A stretch of 64,000 nt of DNA from Diplodia intermedia (lineage: Eukaryota; Ascomycota; Dothideomycetes; Botryosphaeriales; Botryosphaeriaceae): NCBI GenBank assembly GCA_021495925.1, contig JAKEKT010000006.1, forward strand, positions 62,001-126,000, in the 5' to 3' direction. Under the pieces are notes generated by a model. That model had not been told where the DNA came from, did not search any database, and saw only the letters and a list, made by a program, of their open reading frames with translations. The number at the start of each line of letters is the position of its first letter. Position 1 is the first letter of the stretch. Of this stretch, positions 10,620 to 22,100 are shown piece by piece. A program made the position numbers and the translations under genes.

Positions 10620-11412
10620 AGGCCATTACACTCTCTTTCGACTTTCTCTTAGTCTACTATTTCTTTAATATTCATTTACAGTTCTCCGGAAGAACAAATC
10701 ATGCAGGATGTTTGCACATCTATCGTCTAGTAGTTAGGATGGATTCTTATTCTTCAGTTAATTACAATTTTCGGCTATTTCCTACCGTGTTTTCGGCAAT
10801 GAAGGTACTTAATTGCCTTTATTTCCTATCGGATCCTTTCTATTAAATTCTTTTGGTTTTAAATGCTTGCGTTTATGGAAGGGTACATCATAACAATCGA
10901 GGGCAAACATAAATCTATTTACCAACCACGTCGTCCCAGCATTGCCTACTTTCACATATCAACATTCAGCAATGTGTTGTTGCAATATACGCAGAATAGC
11001 TTAGTCAGCAAGGAGCAGGGTATATAGGCGGGCCCCGGGTCACCTCCCCTCCGCTCCTTATGCCAATACAACAACCTCTCACCAAACACCTCAAATCTCA
11101 ACATGTGTAAGTTCGCTCTAACAGATTCTCCCTAAGAACTTTTACTATTTTAAGACTGGAGGCATATACCTCGCTACGCCGAAGGATTGTCGCTATTCCG
11201 AATGGGGCTTAACGCATTTAACAAGATGACAGCGGGGTATAAATACTCAGCTCAAAGCCCAAGGCACGTTCTGTATCTGTAATCTTCTTTCTTCCCCCTC
11301 TAAAGCCGCACATGATGCCGGACGACCTTTCGCGGTAAGCAAAGGGAGGATTTCTCGCGTGGGCAAGACGCAAAGTTGACATTTCGCAAGATGGGCATTT
11401 CCTGAGACGAAC
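10620..11412. other. Intergenic region with two TATA-like elements
   Basis: AT-rich 3' flank of the membrane protein gene, then a promoter-like block (TATATAGG near 11019, C/T-rich and CAA-rich leader, ATG at 11103) that leads only to a possible 43-codon spliced frame (see findings). A second TATA box lies at 11238-11245 before the transcription factor. Confidence 0.5.
11238..11245 (+). promoter_or_regulatory. TATA box of the Zn2Cys6 regulator gene
   Basis: TATAAATA lies 168 bp upstream of the ATG at 11413, a plausible distance for a fungal promoter with a leader of about 140 nt. The assignment is inferred from position only. Confidence 0.4.
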
Positions 11413-13269
11413 ATGGTCTTGCGAACGGCGTCATCGCAGCCTTGCAGAGCAAAGCTCTCCCGCACGAGCACGCGTAAGGTGCGCACAGGCTGCCTCACTT
11501 GCAAGAGACGTCACGTCAGATGTGACGAGGCCAAACCGCACTGCGACAACTGCACCAGGAACCACCACCATTGTGCAGGCTATGTCGAACCGAAGACGAG
11601 GCCCGCGGAGCCTGTCCAGCTCTGCTGGGATTCCAGGGAGGCCCCAGCCCCAAGGCTGCAGCCACAGCCAAACCGGGATTCTCTCGATTTCCAAGACGCC
11701 ACCAGCATGCTCTATTTCCAGGAGTTCGTGGGCCTGCTACAGGGATCTAGCTGGAACATTGCGGCGTCCACAGGAGACTTGTGGACCGTCACACTGCCGC
11801 AGCTCACCCGCGGGAGCAGCACGCTTCGCTATGCCGCCATGGCCATTGGCTCACTGAGCAAGTGGTATCAGTCCACCAACACGTCTCTCCGCGCCGTCAC
11901 CGTGCCCGCGTCCCAGATAGCCCAAGAAGACGCTCATTACTTCCAAGCCGTCACCTACTACTGCCGCGCGCTAAAGACGCAGAGCCAACGGCCGTCTCTC
12001 CAGGACGCCGTCTTCCTGTCCATCCTCTCCCTCTTCTTCGAAATCCTCCGCGGTAACAGGAAGGCGGCGTTGGACCACGTCAACCACGGCCTGGCCCTGC
12101 TGCTCGCCGTCACGACCGACGCCGCCGCAACGACCAACTTCGCGCCGGACCCGCGCCCCGTGCTCGGCGCCGTCGCCGAAGTCTTCACGCAGCTGATCGG
12201 GCAAGCCCGCGCCGTGCTGCGCGGCCGCGTCGGCCAGGGCCCTTCGCTCCCCCACCTCGTCACCGGGCTGCGCAAGGCGTGCCACACCTTCGAGTCCTTC
12301 ATGCTGCTCCTCAGCGAGCTCCCGCGCGGGTCCGCCACCACCGCCAGCACCGCTCCCACCATCCCCTCCACGTTCCGCAGCCTGGACGAATTCGAGCACC
12401 ACTGGACCCTCTCGCGCCGCAGCCAGGCGCGCATGGCGTCAATCATGGCCGAAACGATGCAGGCCTCGGGAGGCGCGCCGCCGGGCTCGCAGGACGAAGC
12501 CGCCCTCGCGCGCTTCTACGACAGCCTGCTCTCCAACGCGCGCATCCGCGACTTCTGCGCCGCCGCCCGCCGCGAGATGCGCGCCCTCGACGCCGCCTTC
12601 GCGCCGCTCTTCGACCGCGTCGTCGCCGACGCCGAGCCCGGCGACCCCGCGTACCTCAAGGCGCTGCACCTGCGCCTGCAGTACCTGGGCGTCGTGCTCT
12701 TCGAGGACCCGCCGCAGTACGCGAGCGTCGCGACGGTGCGCGCGCGCACGCCCGTGTTCCGCGAGTACGTGACGGTGGCGGCGACGGCGCTGGGGGCTGC
12801 GGCGAAAGGCGATCAGCGGCGAACGAGCAATCCGGCGGCGCGGCTGTCGCTGCAGTGCGGCGTGGCGTTCAACCTGTGCCTGCTGGCCCTCTTCTGCCGC
12901 GACCCGCTGGTGCGCGACCAGGCGGTGGGGCTGCTGGAGGGGTATCCCGGGCAGGACGGGCTGTGGAGCACGCGCGCGCTGCATGCGCTGGCGGCGCGGA
13001 ACCGGGTCGTGGAGAGGGCGAATGCGGTCGAGGGGACGGATGAGGAGCGGTGGCGGAGGCTGTGGAGGAGGGAGATGGTCTTCGAGGAGGCGGGCGAGCG
13101 CGTGTTGCTGCGGTATATGGACAAGGACGCGGAGTCGGGGGAGTGGCGGTTGGTGGAGGAGGTGGCGGAGGTGAGGGCGCGCGAGGAACAAGTCTGTTGG
13201 AGACGCCAGCCGCTCACGGGGTCTGGCGCGCCGCTTTTGGCGGATCTGTATGCGTTTTATTCCGATTGA
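11413..13269 (+). CDS. Zn2Cys6 (GAL4-type) transcription factor (618 aa)
   Basis: Single-exon gene. The binuclear zinc cluster is complete: Cys 27, 30, 37, 44, 47 and 54 (CX2CX6CX6CX2CX6C) in a basic context (TGCLTCKRRHVRC). The rest resembles the fungal-specific transcription factor regulatory domain, with helical Ala/Leu-rich sequence to the C-terminus. It should be nuclear and bind CGG-type half-sites; this is family knowledge. It is convergent with an ABCB transporter whose stop lies 71 bp beyond its own, so the two genes may form a regulator/efflux pair, though their promoters are 4 kb apart. No disabling change was seen. Base composition becomes very GC-rich in the 3' half. Confidence 0.93.
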   Translation: MVLRTASSQPCRAKLSRTSTRKVRTGCLTCKRRHVRCDEAKPHCDNCTRNHHHCAGYVEPKTRPAEPVQLCWDSREAPAPRLQPQPNRDSLDFQDATSMLYFQEFVGLLQGSSWNIAASTGDLWTVTLPQLTRGSSTLRYAAMAIGSLSKWYQSTNTSLRAVTVPASQIAQEDAHYFQAVTYYCRALKTQSQRPSLQDAVFLSILSLFFEILRGNRKAALDHVNHGLALLLAVTTDAAATTNFAPDPRPVLGAVAEVFTQLIGQARAVLRGRVGQGPSLPHLVTGLRKACHTFESFMLLLSELPRGSATTASTAPTIPSTFRSLDEFEHHWTLSRRSQARMASIMAETMQASGGAPPGSQDEAALARFYDSLLSNARIRDFCAAARREMRALDAAFAPLFDRVVADAEPGDPAYLKALHLRLQYLGVVLFEDPPQYASVATVRARTPVFREYVTVAATALGAAAKGDQRRTSNPAARLSLQCGVAFNLCLLALFCRDPLVRDQAVGLLEGYPGQDGLWSTRALHALAARNRVVERANAVEGTDEERWRRLWRREMVFEEAGERVLLRYMDKDAESGEWRLVEEVAEVRAREEQVCWRRQPLTGSGAPLLADLYAFYSD

Positions 13270-13340
13270 GGTTCGTTTTTCTCCGCAACTGTTTGGTTGA
13301 GCGTCCTGTCCGCTGGGTCTGCTCTGCCGTTGCGAGCCAT

Positions 13341-16300
13341 CTACCGGTCCAGGGCCTGCGCCTGACACTGCATTTTGTTAGCACGGAGACGTCCAAGACC
13401 AACGCGCAGATGCTTACCAGCTCCCAATAGGTCCCCTGTTTCCGCGCCAGCTCGTCGTGCGTGCCCTTCTCCACCACCCTCCCATCATCGAAGACGAATA
13501 TGACGTCCGCGGTCTGGATAGTCGCGAGTCGGTGAGCCACCGCTATCATCGTCCTTCCGCGCCGCGCCCGTTCGAACGCAGCCTGGACAATAGCCTCGGA
13601 TTCAGAGTCCAACGCCGACGTGGCCTCGTCCAAGAGCAGGATCCTGGGATCGCGAAGCAAGGCGCGGGCGATGGCGATGCGCTGCTTCTGACCGCCGGAC
13701 ATGGCGACGCCCTTCTGGCCGACGTCGGTGTCGTAGCCCTCGGGAAGCGAGACGATGAAGTCATGGATGAAAGCATCGCGGCAAACTTCGTGGATCCTCT
13801 CATCGGAAATCGCGCTCGGGTCCGCGACGCCGAAGAGGACGTTGTCGCGCACGGTGCCGCGGAACAGTGTCGTTTCTTGCGCGACGAGCGACAGGTTCCG
13901 CCGATATTCGTACAGATCCAGGTCATTGACGTTGACGCCGTTGCAGAGCACCGCGCCGTGGCCCGGCTCGACGTCGTAGAAGCGCTCCAGGAGGGATATG
14001 ATGGTCGTCTTGCCGCACCCGGACGCGCCGACGAACGCCGCGTACTGCCCGCTCTCGACGGTGATGCTCAGGCCGTCGAAGACGAGGACGTCGCGGGTGG
14101 GGTACTTGAACCGGACGTCCCGCAGCTCGATGCGCACGCCGCCGTTCGAGGCGGGTAGGGTCCGGGAGCAGCAGCCATCCTTCGTCCCGGCGCCTCGACC
14201 CGTCTCGACGGACTTCCGAACGTCCAGCATGCGCTCCGCCGCCGCCGCCGCCTGCGCCGCGCTGGGCGCGATGGAGATGACCTGGCTGGCCGCCTCGGCG
14301 CCCTGGATGATGGCCATGAAGCACACGAAAAACGCCTCCATCGAGTACTCGCCCCTCGCCAGCAGCCCGCCGCCGTACCAGAAGACCAAAGCCTGGCAGC
14401 CGAGCCCCGCGCTATCCGCGAAGCCGAACAGCGCCGCCGTCCACCTCGCCCTGCGGGCCGCGGCGCGGACATGGCCGTCCAGCAGCGCGCGGTAGCGGTC
14501 CGCAATCGCGTCCTCCATGGCGAGCGCCGACACAGTCCGCATCGCCTCAATCGCCTCGGTCGCGAACTGCGAGCTCTCGGCGAAGACGGCGGCGTTCATC
14601 TGGTCGAACCGCACCTCGTGCCGGTACTTCCAGAAGCCGGACGCCAGCATGACGGGCATGGTGACGCACAGTGCGACGAGCCCCAGCTTCCAGCCGACGG
14701 CCAGCGCCGCGGCGACGCAGCCGACGGCGGTGAAGACGCCGCTCAGCGCCATCGCCGCGTTGAGCCCCAGGCACTCCTCCAGCAGCCTCGCGTCGCCCGC
14801 GACGCGCGCCGTCAGCGCCCCGTGCGAGTGGGCGTCGTCGTCGAAGAAGCGCAGCGGCTGGCGCAGCAGGTCGCCCAGGTAGCGCTGCTTGAGCCCCGCG
14901 CCGACCAGGTGCTGCGCGCGCAGGCTCAGCCAGCCGAGGAAAAAGTACGCGACCCCGACGCCCGCCGCGAGCGCGAGCCACATCAGCCCCCAGAAGTCGC
15001 CGGCCGTCTCGAGCGCCGGGCCCGTCAGCAGGAAGATGCTGATCACTTTGGCGAAGAGGTATGCTTGGATGGGCGTGCCGGCCGCGACCGCCGTGGCCGA
15101 GAGGATGATGCCCGCGTAGTACGGCCAGGGCGCGTGCCGGTCGCGGAGGAGTTCGGCGAGGTTGGAGATCAGGGTCCGCGCGGGGCGGCGGCTGGGGCCT
15201 GCTGTTTGGGGATCGTTGGAGATGCTGTCGTCGGGAGTTGCGGTCCGCGTGAGGTTGTTGCCGGCGACCTTGTCCGAGTCGGCCTCCTCCTCGATAATGT
15301 CTGCGGGTGCTGGTGTCTCGGCCTTGTTGGCTCTGTCATCCGTGGATGGGAAGTGCAGAGCTTGGGCGCGGACTAGCGTGCTGTAGACGCCGGACGGGTC
15401 GGAGGTGAGGCTGTGGTGTGTTCCCTGCTCGACCGCTCTGCCCTTCTGCAGCACTATGATGCGGTCGGCCTTTTTGATCGTCGAGAGGCGGTGGGCGATG
15501 GTGATGGTTGTGCGGTTTCGTGTGACCCTGTCGAGCGCGGCTTGGACGATCTTTTCGCTTTTGGCGTCGATGGCGCTGGTTGCTTCGTCGAGGATCATGA
15601 TGCGTGGCTTTTTGATGATGCTCCTGGCGATGGCGAGACGCTGTTTCTGACCGCCGGACAGCTTGATGCCGCCGTCGCCGACTCGGGTGTCGTATCCCTG
15701 CAGATGACTGGTCAGACGAAAAGAGTGGTTGAGCAAACGAGCTCCTACTTACATCCGGAAGGCGATTGATGAACTCATGGGCAAATGCCTCCTGACACGC
15801 GTCTTGGACCAGCTCCCGCTTCCGCACTTCGGGCTCACCCTCCCACTCGGTCCCGATGAGGCCGTTGGCAACGTTGCCGAAGATGGTGTCGTTGAAGAGG
15901 AAAGGCTCTTGCTGCACCAGGCCGATCTGCGCCCTCCACCATTTGAGGTCGACATCCTCGAGGTTGACGCCGCCGACCGTAATGGAACCCGCGAGCTTAG
16001 GCTTGATGGGCACTTTCGGCTGCTCACCAACTTCGCTGTCCTTTTCACCATCAGGCTTCTTCTCCTTTGGACCACTGGCCTCAACCACCCGAGGCAGCGC
16101 GACCGGGTCTCTCAGACCATACCACCGCTCCAGCAGGCCGACCACCGTGCTCTTTCCCGAGCCCGACGGGCCGACGAGGGCGGTGTTCCGGCCCGGCCGG
16201 ACGCGCAAGCTCAACCCATCCAACGCCCTGACCCCGGGCCGGCTCGGATACTCAAACGTCACGTCGTCGAAGACCAAGTCATGGGCATCGACATCCGGCG

Positions 16301-17452
16301 GCCTCAGCTCGCCACGCGCCGGCGCGGGCGCGTCGATCACGGCGAACAGCTCGCACGCGGCAACCGTGGCCTTGCTGACGGCCATGAGCGGCGTCGTCAC
16401 GCGCTCCAGGGACGTCAGGATCATCATGACGGACATGAGCACGACGACGACCACGCCGGCGTTGTCGAAGGCCCCGGCCATGTACCGCTGGGTGCCGTAC
16501 CAGAACGCCAACCCGAACGCGGCGAAGACGCCGAAGAACTGGTGTCTCTCTCACGCACATTAGCAATCTGTCCGGGCAATGAAGTGGACGAATGAACGAC
16601 GACGAGGATCGGGGGGACGCATGTACGTACGACAAGCCCCAACTGCACCCCAGCAACAGGCGCGCCCCCCAGCGCGCGCGCCGCGCCCTCCCGCACCCAC
16701 CCGCGATACGCACCCGCGACGCGGCCCTGCGCGCCGCACGCCACGACCAGCCTGATCGCACCAAGCGCCTCGCCAGCGACGGCCGTCGCGCGCGCGTCGG
16801 CGGCGGCGGCGGCGGTGTGGCTCTTCAGCAGCGCGGGCAGCACGAACGCCAGGACAACAAGAATATACAGGATCAGCGACGACGTCACCAGGGTGAGGGC
16901 CCAGTCCCACGCGAAGGCGACGGCCAGCCCGGCGCAGACGGTGGCGGCGAACTGCAGGAACGTGCCGAGGCGCTCGGAGACGCCGAGCTGGAGGGTGTTG
17001 GCCGTCGTCGTGATGGCGGTGGCGGGCGCGGCGGCCGGCGGCAGGGCGTCGGTGGAGTGGATGGGCTGCGCGAGCAGGGCGCGCAGGTAGGCGTGGCGGA
17101 CGGCGGAGGAGAGGCGGATGCCGATGGTGCGGAAGCAGAACTTGTTGACGGCGTTGAGCGCCCAGCGGCCGAGGAAGAGGGCGAGGATGTAGAGGGCTTG
17201 GCGGGTGAGGATGCGGTCGAAGGCGCTGCGGGAGAGGGTGGGGGAGGTGGGGGAGGTGCTGAAATAGGTGGTGAATTGGCCGACGAGCTGCCCGAAGATG
17301 ACGTTCATGAGGGGCAGCGTCACTCCGGCCCCGATCGATGCTATCGAGGCGACGATGTAGACGCAGAAGTCCCGGCGCGTGGCGTAGGTGAAGACGCGCA
17401 GGTAGTCGGAGAACTTGGGGGTGCGCTTGAGGGGGTCTGCTTCTTCCGCCAT
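13341..17452 (-). CDS. ABCB-type full ABC transporter (multidrug/peptide exporter, 1304 aa)
   Basis: Exons 17452-16631, 16538-15753, 15697-13418 and 13367-13341 give 1304 residues in (TMD-NBD)2 order, the usual length for fungal ABCB proteins. NBD1 has Walker A GPSGSGKST near 397-405, LSGGQ in LSGGQKQRLAIARS near 550, and Walker B LILDEATSAID-like sequence. NBD2 has GASGCGKTT, MSGGQKQRIAIARALL and LLLDEATSALD. Both sites look catalytically intact. About 45 charged/Pro-rich residues are inserted between Walker A and the Q-loop of NBD1. The last exon is only nine codons (eight residues plus TAG) and restores the AQALDR ending of the family; reading through its intron instead gives an unlikely 68-residue tail. 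It is probably a plasma-membrane drug or metabolite exporter. The substrate is unknown. Confidence 0.93.
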
Positions 17453-18149
17453 TTTTGGATTAAGCGGGCGGAAACGAGGAAATGTGGTGGGGTGGTGGTG
17501 GTTCGGGACTGTTGTCCCCGATGGCGAGGATTTATATCTTGGAATCTGTTGATACAGTAAGCAAGGCTGGAAGTGTCTTCTGACGGAATCCTTGATATGC
17601 TACTTGCCCTTTTCGCCGTTTTACGAGCCGTGCTCTACTGGGCGTTGGACTTTGTGCCACTCTACTGTTTTACGAGCCGTGCACTGGGGGATCGCGGACC
17701 AGGGCTTAGGGATTACCACTTTAGGGTTTTTACGAGCCGTGCACTCTCCCGGGATCTAACCATAGCGGGGTTAGCGGAGCGCAGGGTTGCTGACCGATTT
17801 CCGAATCGAGCTTAACGTAGGTGACAGGATAACTGCGGGCTGGCGAACACCGTTGAGACTTGCCCCCTTCCCAAAGCTGCTTTGCCGCAGAGAATCATGA
17901 ATCAATGGCCGCAAATCACGAGCTCTGTCACCGGCAGCCACAGCCATATCTCGTTGCTAATCACCTCACTTTCCCCGCATCCGATCATAACGAGCTCGAA
18001 GTCATTAACACAACCATTTCATGTATATTTTCGGTGGCGATCTACAACTAATAACGGAGCGGTTGTTGAGGGGACGGCTTGCAACCAATCAGCGCCGGAC
18101 GGGCCCCTTCAATCCGTCTCGATCAATATGCCAGACAAGATTGGCGGAC
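17453..18149. other. Intergenic region upstream of the ABC transporter
   Basis: Promoter side of the minus-strand transporter. It holds three copies of an 18-bp sequence (separate entry) and two TTAGGG motifs near 17706 and 17721. No gene was seen. Confidence 0.5.
17619..17745 (+). repeat. Three dispersed 18-bp repeats (TTTTACGAGCCGTGCACT)
   Basis: Copies at 17619-17636 (one mismatch, GCTCT end), 17668-17685 and 17728-17745, spaced 49 and 60 bp, 170-295 bp upstream of the minus-strand ABC transporter start. They are near identical in otherwise unrelated sequence. They may be regulatory sites or remnants of a repeat. Confidence 0.85.
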
Positions 18150-18961
18150 GCCCATGGACCAGCCCGCCCGCATTCAAGGCTACTTTCGACCCCACCAACG
18201 ACAACGAAGACATCTTCAACGCCATCGTAGCCCCCGCGCTTCCAAACGTCCTCGCTGGGGAAACCTGCAATTTCTTCGCCTACCTACGGCCACTAGGGCA
18301 GCGGCAAGACCCACACCATCATCGGCTAACTACGACCACGACGCTCGAGGCAGCCAAGGCCTCTCTCTCTGCCTCGCCCGCCCACCCGCCAAGCCATCGT
18401 CGACCGCCAGTCGGAACTTGTGCCGGTGGACAAGCGCGCGCGATGGATATCAGCGTCGAGGAGCAGACGAAGGGCTTCGTGCGGACGGCGGATGGCGGAC
18501 GGCGGGTACGTATATACGTGCCGAATCCCGACTAGGTACGCGATGGATCAGGCGCGCATCGATGCGGCGGAGGCGGAGAAGGTCGAGTAAGAGGAGCGCG
18601 TCGCCGAGGCTGAAAGGCACGTCGAGCGTGTGCTGGGGGAGGACCCGGCGGGGTTCGGCGGCGGCGGCTTGGTGTTTGTGGATCTGGCCGGGGCCGAATA
18701 TCAGGAATAATGATATGGCGGGAGGGCGGGCAGATCAATTCGGACTTGTTGGCGCTGAAGGAGGTTGTCCGTGCGTTTGTGGAGCGGAATGCGAGGGTGC
18801 CGTTTCGAACGTCGCCGCTGACGATGGTGTTGAGGGAGCATTTTTTGGGTGGGGGAGGGTTGTCGGGGATGACTGTGACGGTGGCGGAGGATGCGGGGCT
18901 GTATTCGGCGACTTTGAATTCGTTGCAGTATGGCAGCTTGGTGGGGGTTGCGAGTGCGTGA
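18150..18961 (+). pseudogene. Kinesin motor-domain relic
   Basis: Several frames together spell a kinesin motor. There is a DPTNDNEDIFNAIVAP block and GETCNFFAY, then, in a different frame with an in-frame TAG, the P-loop GSGKTHTIIG near 18300-18330. Further on comes VFVDLAGAEYQE (switch II) near 18677-18712, and INSDLLALKEVVRAF with VPFRTSPLTMVLREHF near 18735-18845. Order and spacing follow the family, but at least three frame changes, internal stops and missing central sequence break it. No C-terminal stalk is present. This is a dead partial copy, not an expressed motor. Which kinesin class it came from is uncertain. Confidence 0.85.
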
Positions 18962-19113
18962 GTTTGAGGAGATATCATTGATTTGAAGCATTGACTCCTG
19001 GCTCCTCGGTTCACAGTCCGGTATACCAAATGAAATTTGAGAAGGTACGGTCCAAATATTGACACCAGACAACCGAACTAGCTACCGATGAACAGTGAAC
19101 GTTCCACAATGAT

Positions 19114-22100
19114 TCACCTAGACAGTGACCGTCTCACTCTCCTTGATGCGCCCCTTGTTATCAGAGACTTATTCGCGCCCGAGGTAGATCCTCGCACCTT
19201 GATTACTGGGAAACTCCGACTTCCTCTAAGGCTGTGGTGGTTGTTTGGGAGCGTTGGCGTTACCCACGACCGCTTATGCAGATCCTTCAACAGTACTTTC
19301 ACAGCTTCCAATTGTCCTTCGTCTAGGGCAATTTGCAGTGGAGTCATACCACCTGACAAGGAAGATGTATCTGCGCCGTGGTCGATAAGAGCTTCCATCG
19401 CCAGTGCGTCACCTTTGCGAATAGCCATTCTTAGTGGAGTCGGCTTATACTTCACCCTCTCCTCAAAATCTCTTGGTAATCGACTCAATAGCAGCTTGGT
19501 GATATCGATTCTTCCACACATGATCGCGAATTGGAGAGGAGTCCAGCCTGACTTATCCGGAATCTCGAAGTTGTCCATCAGCCCTCGATCGAGAAATAGT
19601 CGAAGGCAGCCAGCATGTCCATGGGCGACCGCAAAAAGTGGGGGTGTTACTCCATGATCGTCGACAGTAGCTGTATAGCCGCCGTGATCAAGAAGAATCT
19701 CTAGCACATCCGTATGGCCTTCCTTAGCAGCGATATGGAAGACCGTCCGTTTATGAGCATCGGTACCACTTGTGTCCCAACCACGGTCAAGCAGGTACTG
19801 CACGAACCCGACATTCCCCCGCAAGACCACCCAATGGAGCACAGAGCCGTTTGAGTTGTAGGCCCCTCTCTCGTCTGCTCCATGGTGCAGTAGACACTTG
19901 TAGTTTTCCAGCTGCCCGGCATCAGCTGCCTTCCATAGTGGTCTGTGGCCGGTCACCGTCGTGGCTGAGACATCAGCCCCGGACTCGACTAGCAAATCGA
20001 TCATCCCTGTGACAGGACTGAATACAGCTGCTATGTGGAGTGGGGTGACTCCTCTGAAATTTCCCAGCCGGCCCGTCGCGTTGACGCTGGCGCCGTGGTC
20101 TAGCAGGTAGCGGGCGACCTCAACTTGGCCATACATTACCGCCCAGTGAAGAGGCGTCAAGGATCTATTATCTCTGACATCGATGGCCATTCCTGTTCTT
20201 TCATGTATGATACGAACCACCTCCACGTTTGTAGAATCCACTGCGAGGTGTAGGGGTGTCCGTTCGTTGTTTGTAATCTGTTCCAGGTCTGCCCCGTGAT
20301 CGAGAAGCTTCCGGCAAAGGATTTCGGAGCCACAACTTATAGCAAAGCTTAACGGAGTCCGTCCTTCAGAGTCTTGAGCGTTGATGCCAGTCCCCAGCCT
20401 TTCAGTTCTTTCAAGCAAGATATCCACGACCTCCACACTATTGTCTTCCACAGCGCGGTGTAGCGGTGTGTTTCCATCCGAATTCGCCAGCTTCGGATTT
20501 GCCCCGTGATCAAGAAGCATTCGGCAAATGTTTCCCGAACCAAGGGCGGTAGCTACGAATAGCGGCGTATATCCCTCATTGTCGACGGCATTGCAGTTTG
20601 CACCCTTGGAAACAAGCTGATGGGCAATCTTGAAGTGTCCTCCTACGATGGCATGTAACAATGGAGTCTGTCCCTTGGAATCGGGAGCTGGGGTTTCTTG
20701 TGAGAAAGACTTGAGTGTCAAAGCTGGGATGAATACTTACAGTTGAGTAGATCATGTCCACGTTCGCGTAGTATCACATCTACAATCTCAGCGGATCCTT
20801 TCCTGGCCGCCAAGTGCAAACAGCTGCGTTCTTTGCCGTATGTACGTACTGAAATATCAGCTCCGTACTTTAGGAGGATCTCAAATGCCTCAACTTCGTT
20901 TCCAAAGGCCGCCCGATGCAGAGCAGTCAAGTCGAGCTCCGAGGCCGTGGGTTTGTTCAGCGATTTGTACCAAATGCTTGTATCTGCCCCGTGTTGTAGT
21001 AGTTGCTCAAGGATATCTTTCCGGGGTTCCAAAAGCGCATGGAAGAGTGCGTCCCAGCCCTGTGAGTCGCGTCCATTCACATTGGCGCCGGCGTCGAGCA
21101 GGACTTGAATAATGGGTCGATTTCCAGCGCAAACAGCAGCATTGAGAGCATAGCCCGTGGGACCTAACTCTAAGTTGACGTCAGCTCCCTGTTTGATAAG
21201 CTCTGTAACAACATTCAAGAAACCAATTCCGCATGCGAGTTGCAATGCACTGCCGCGAATGCCTCCAAGGGCGTTGATAGACTCTGGGTCACTCTCGACC
21301 ACGGCCCGTACCAGTTCAGTATGGTTAGTATGAACAGCATAATATACTCGTGTTCCGGGATGATGAAGGCCGGGATCTTTGACTTGTTGATGAATGAACT
21401 CGGTTTCAAGTAATGGTTTCAGCTTCCGTTGACGCACCGATTTGCTGATCAGTTCAACGAGAAATGGCTCTGGGTACTCTGGGAGGTCCAGTGCTCCGCG
21501 CAAGAAGAGGTATGAGTTGAATTCGCCCTTCGAAGAGTACCAGAAGTAGTCTCTGGCCGGCAACAAATTGAAAGCGATCTGCAACTCCTCAAACGCATTC
21601 CGCCAACGCTCCCATTTGTCATTTCTGAGAGAGAAGAAGCGATCAACAAGAATACGCAGCTCCGTAGACATGGTTGCAGGAAAATATATCAGCCACGACA
21701 GGATGGCAAAGTCCAGGAAAGTTGGCAGGCGGAGATTTGTTTCAAGAGAAGAAGACGGCTTCCAGGCGTATTCGTAATTCACGAAGCGCAAAAGTATTTC
21801 ACAGAGATGGCCACGCTGAAGGTCACTATCGGATGACAGTATACCAAGCGACTCCCTGGTACCCACGTGGAGAAGGTAATCGCGTACTGAGGAATGGACA
21901 AATCGTATGCTCTGGTCTTGAAGAGACTGGATTCGGCTGTCTATCTTCACTTCGACGAGACCGGCGCATGGGTCGATGATTCCCTCGTCGATATAGTTCT
22001 GATCAATGAGTTCCGGAAGTTTGTTGCAGTCCAGATCATCATTCTTCCCACTATTTTGAACAGCGAAACCAATGGCGATTTGTGCGACCGTGGGCGGGCT

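Noticed and set aside
12439..13368. 309-codon minus-strand frame opposite the transcription factor
   Set aside because: Arg/His/Gln-rich antisense shadow of a GC-rich exon.
16592..17560. 322-codon plus-strand frame opposite the ABC transporter
   Set aside because: Gly/Glu/Arg-rich antisense shadow; the minus strand gives an unambiguous ABC membrane domain.
17704..17727. Two TTAGGG motifs as interstitial telomere sequence
   Set aside because: Only two copies, not in tandem; expected by chance and partly from the repeat context.
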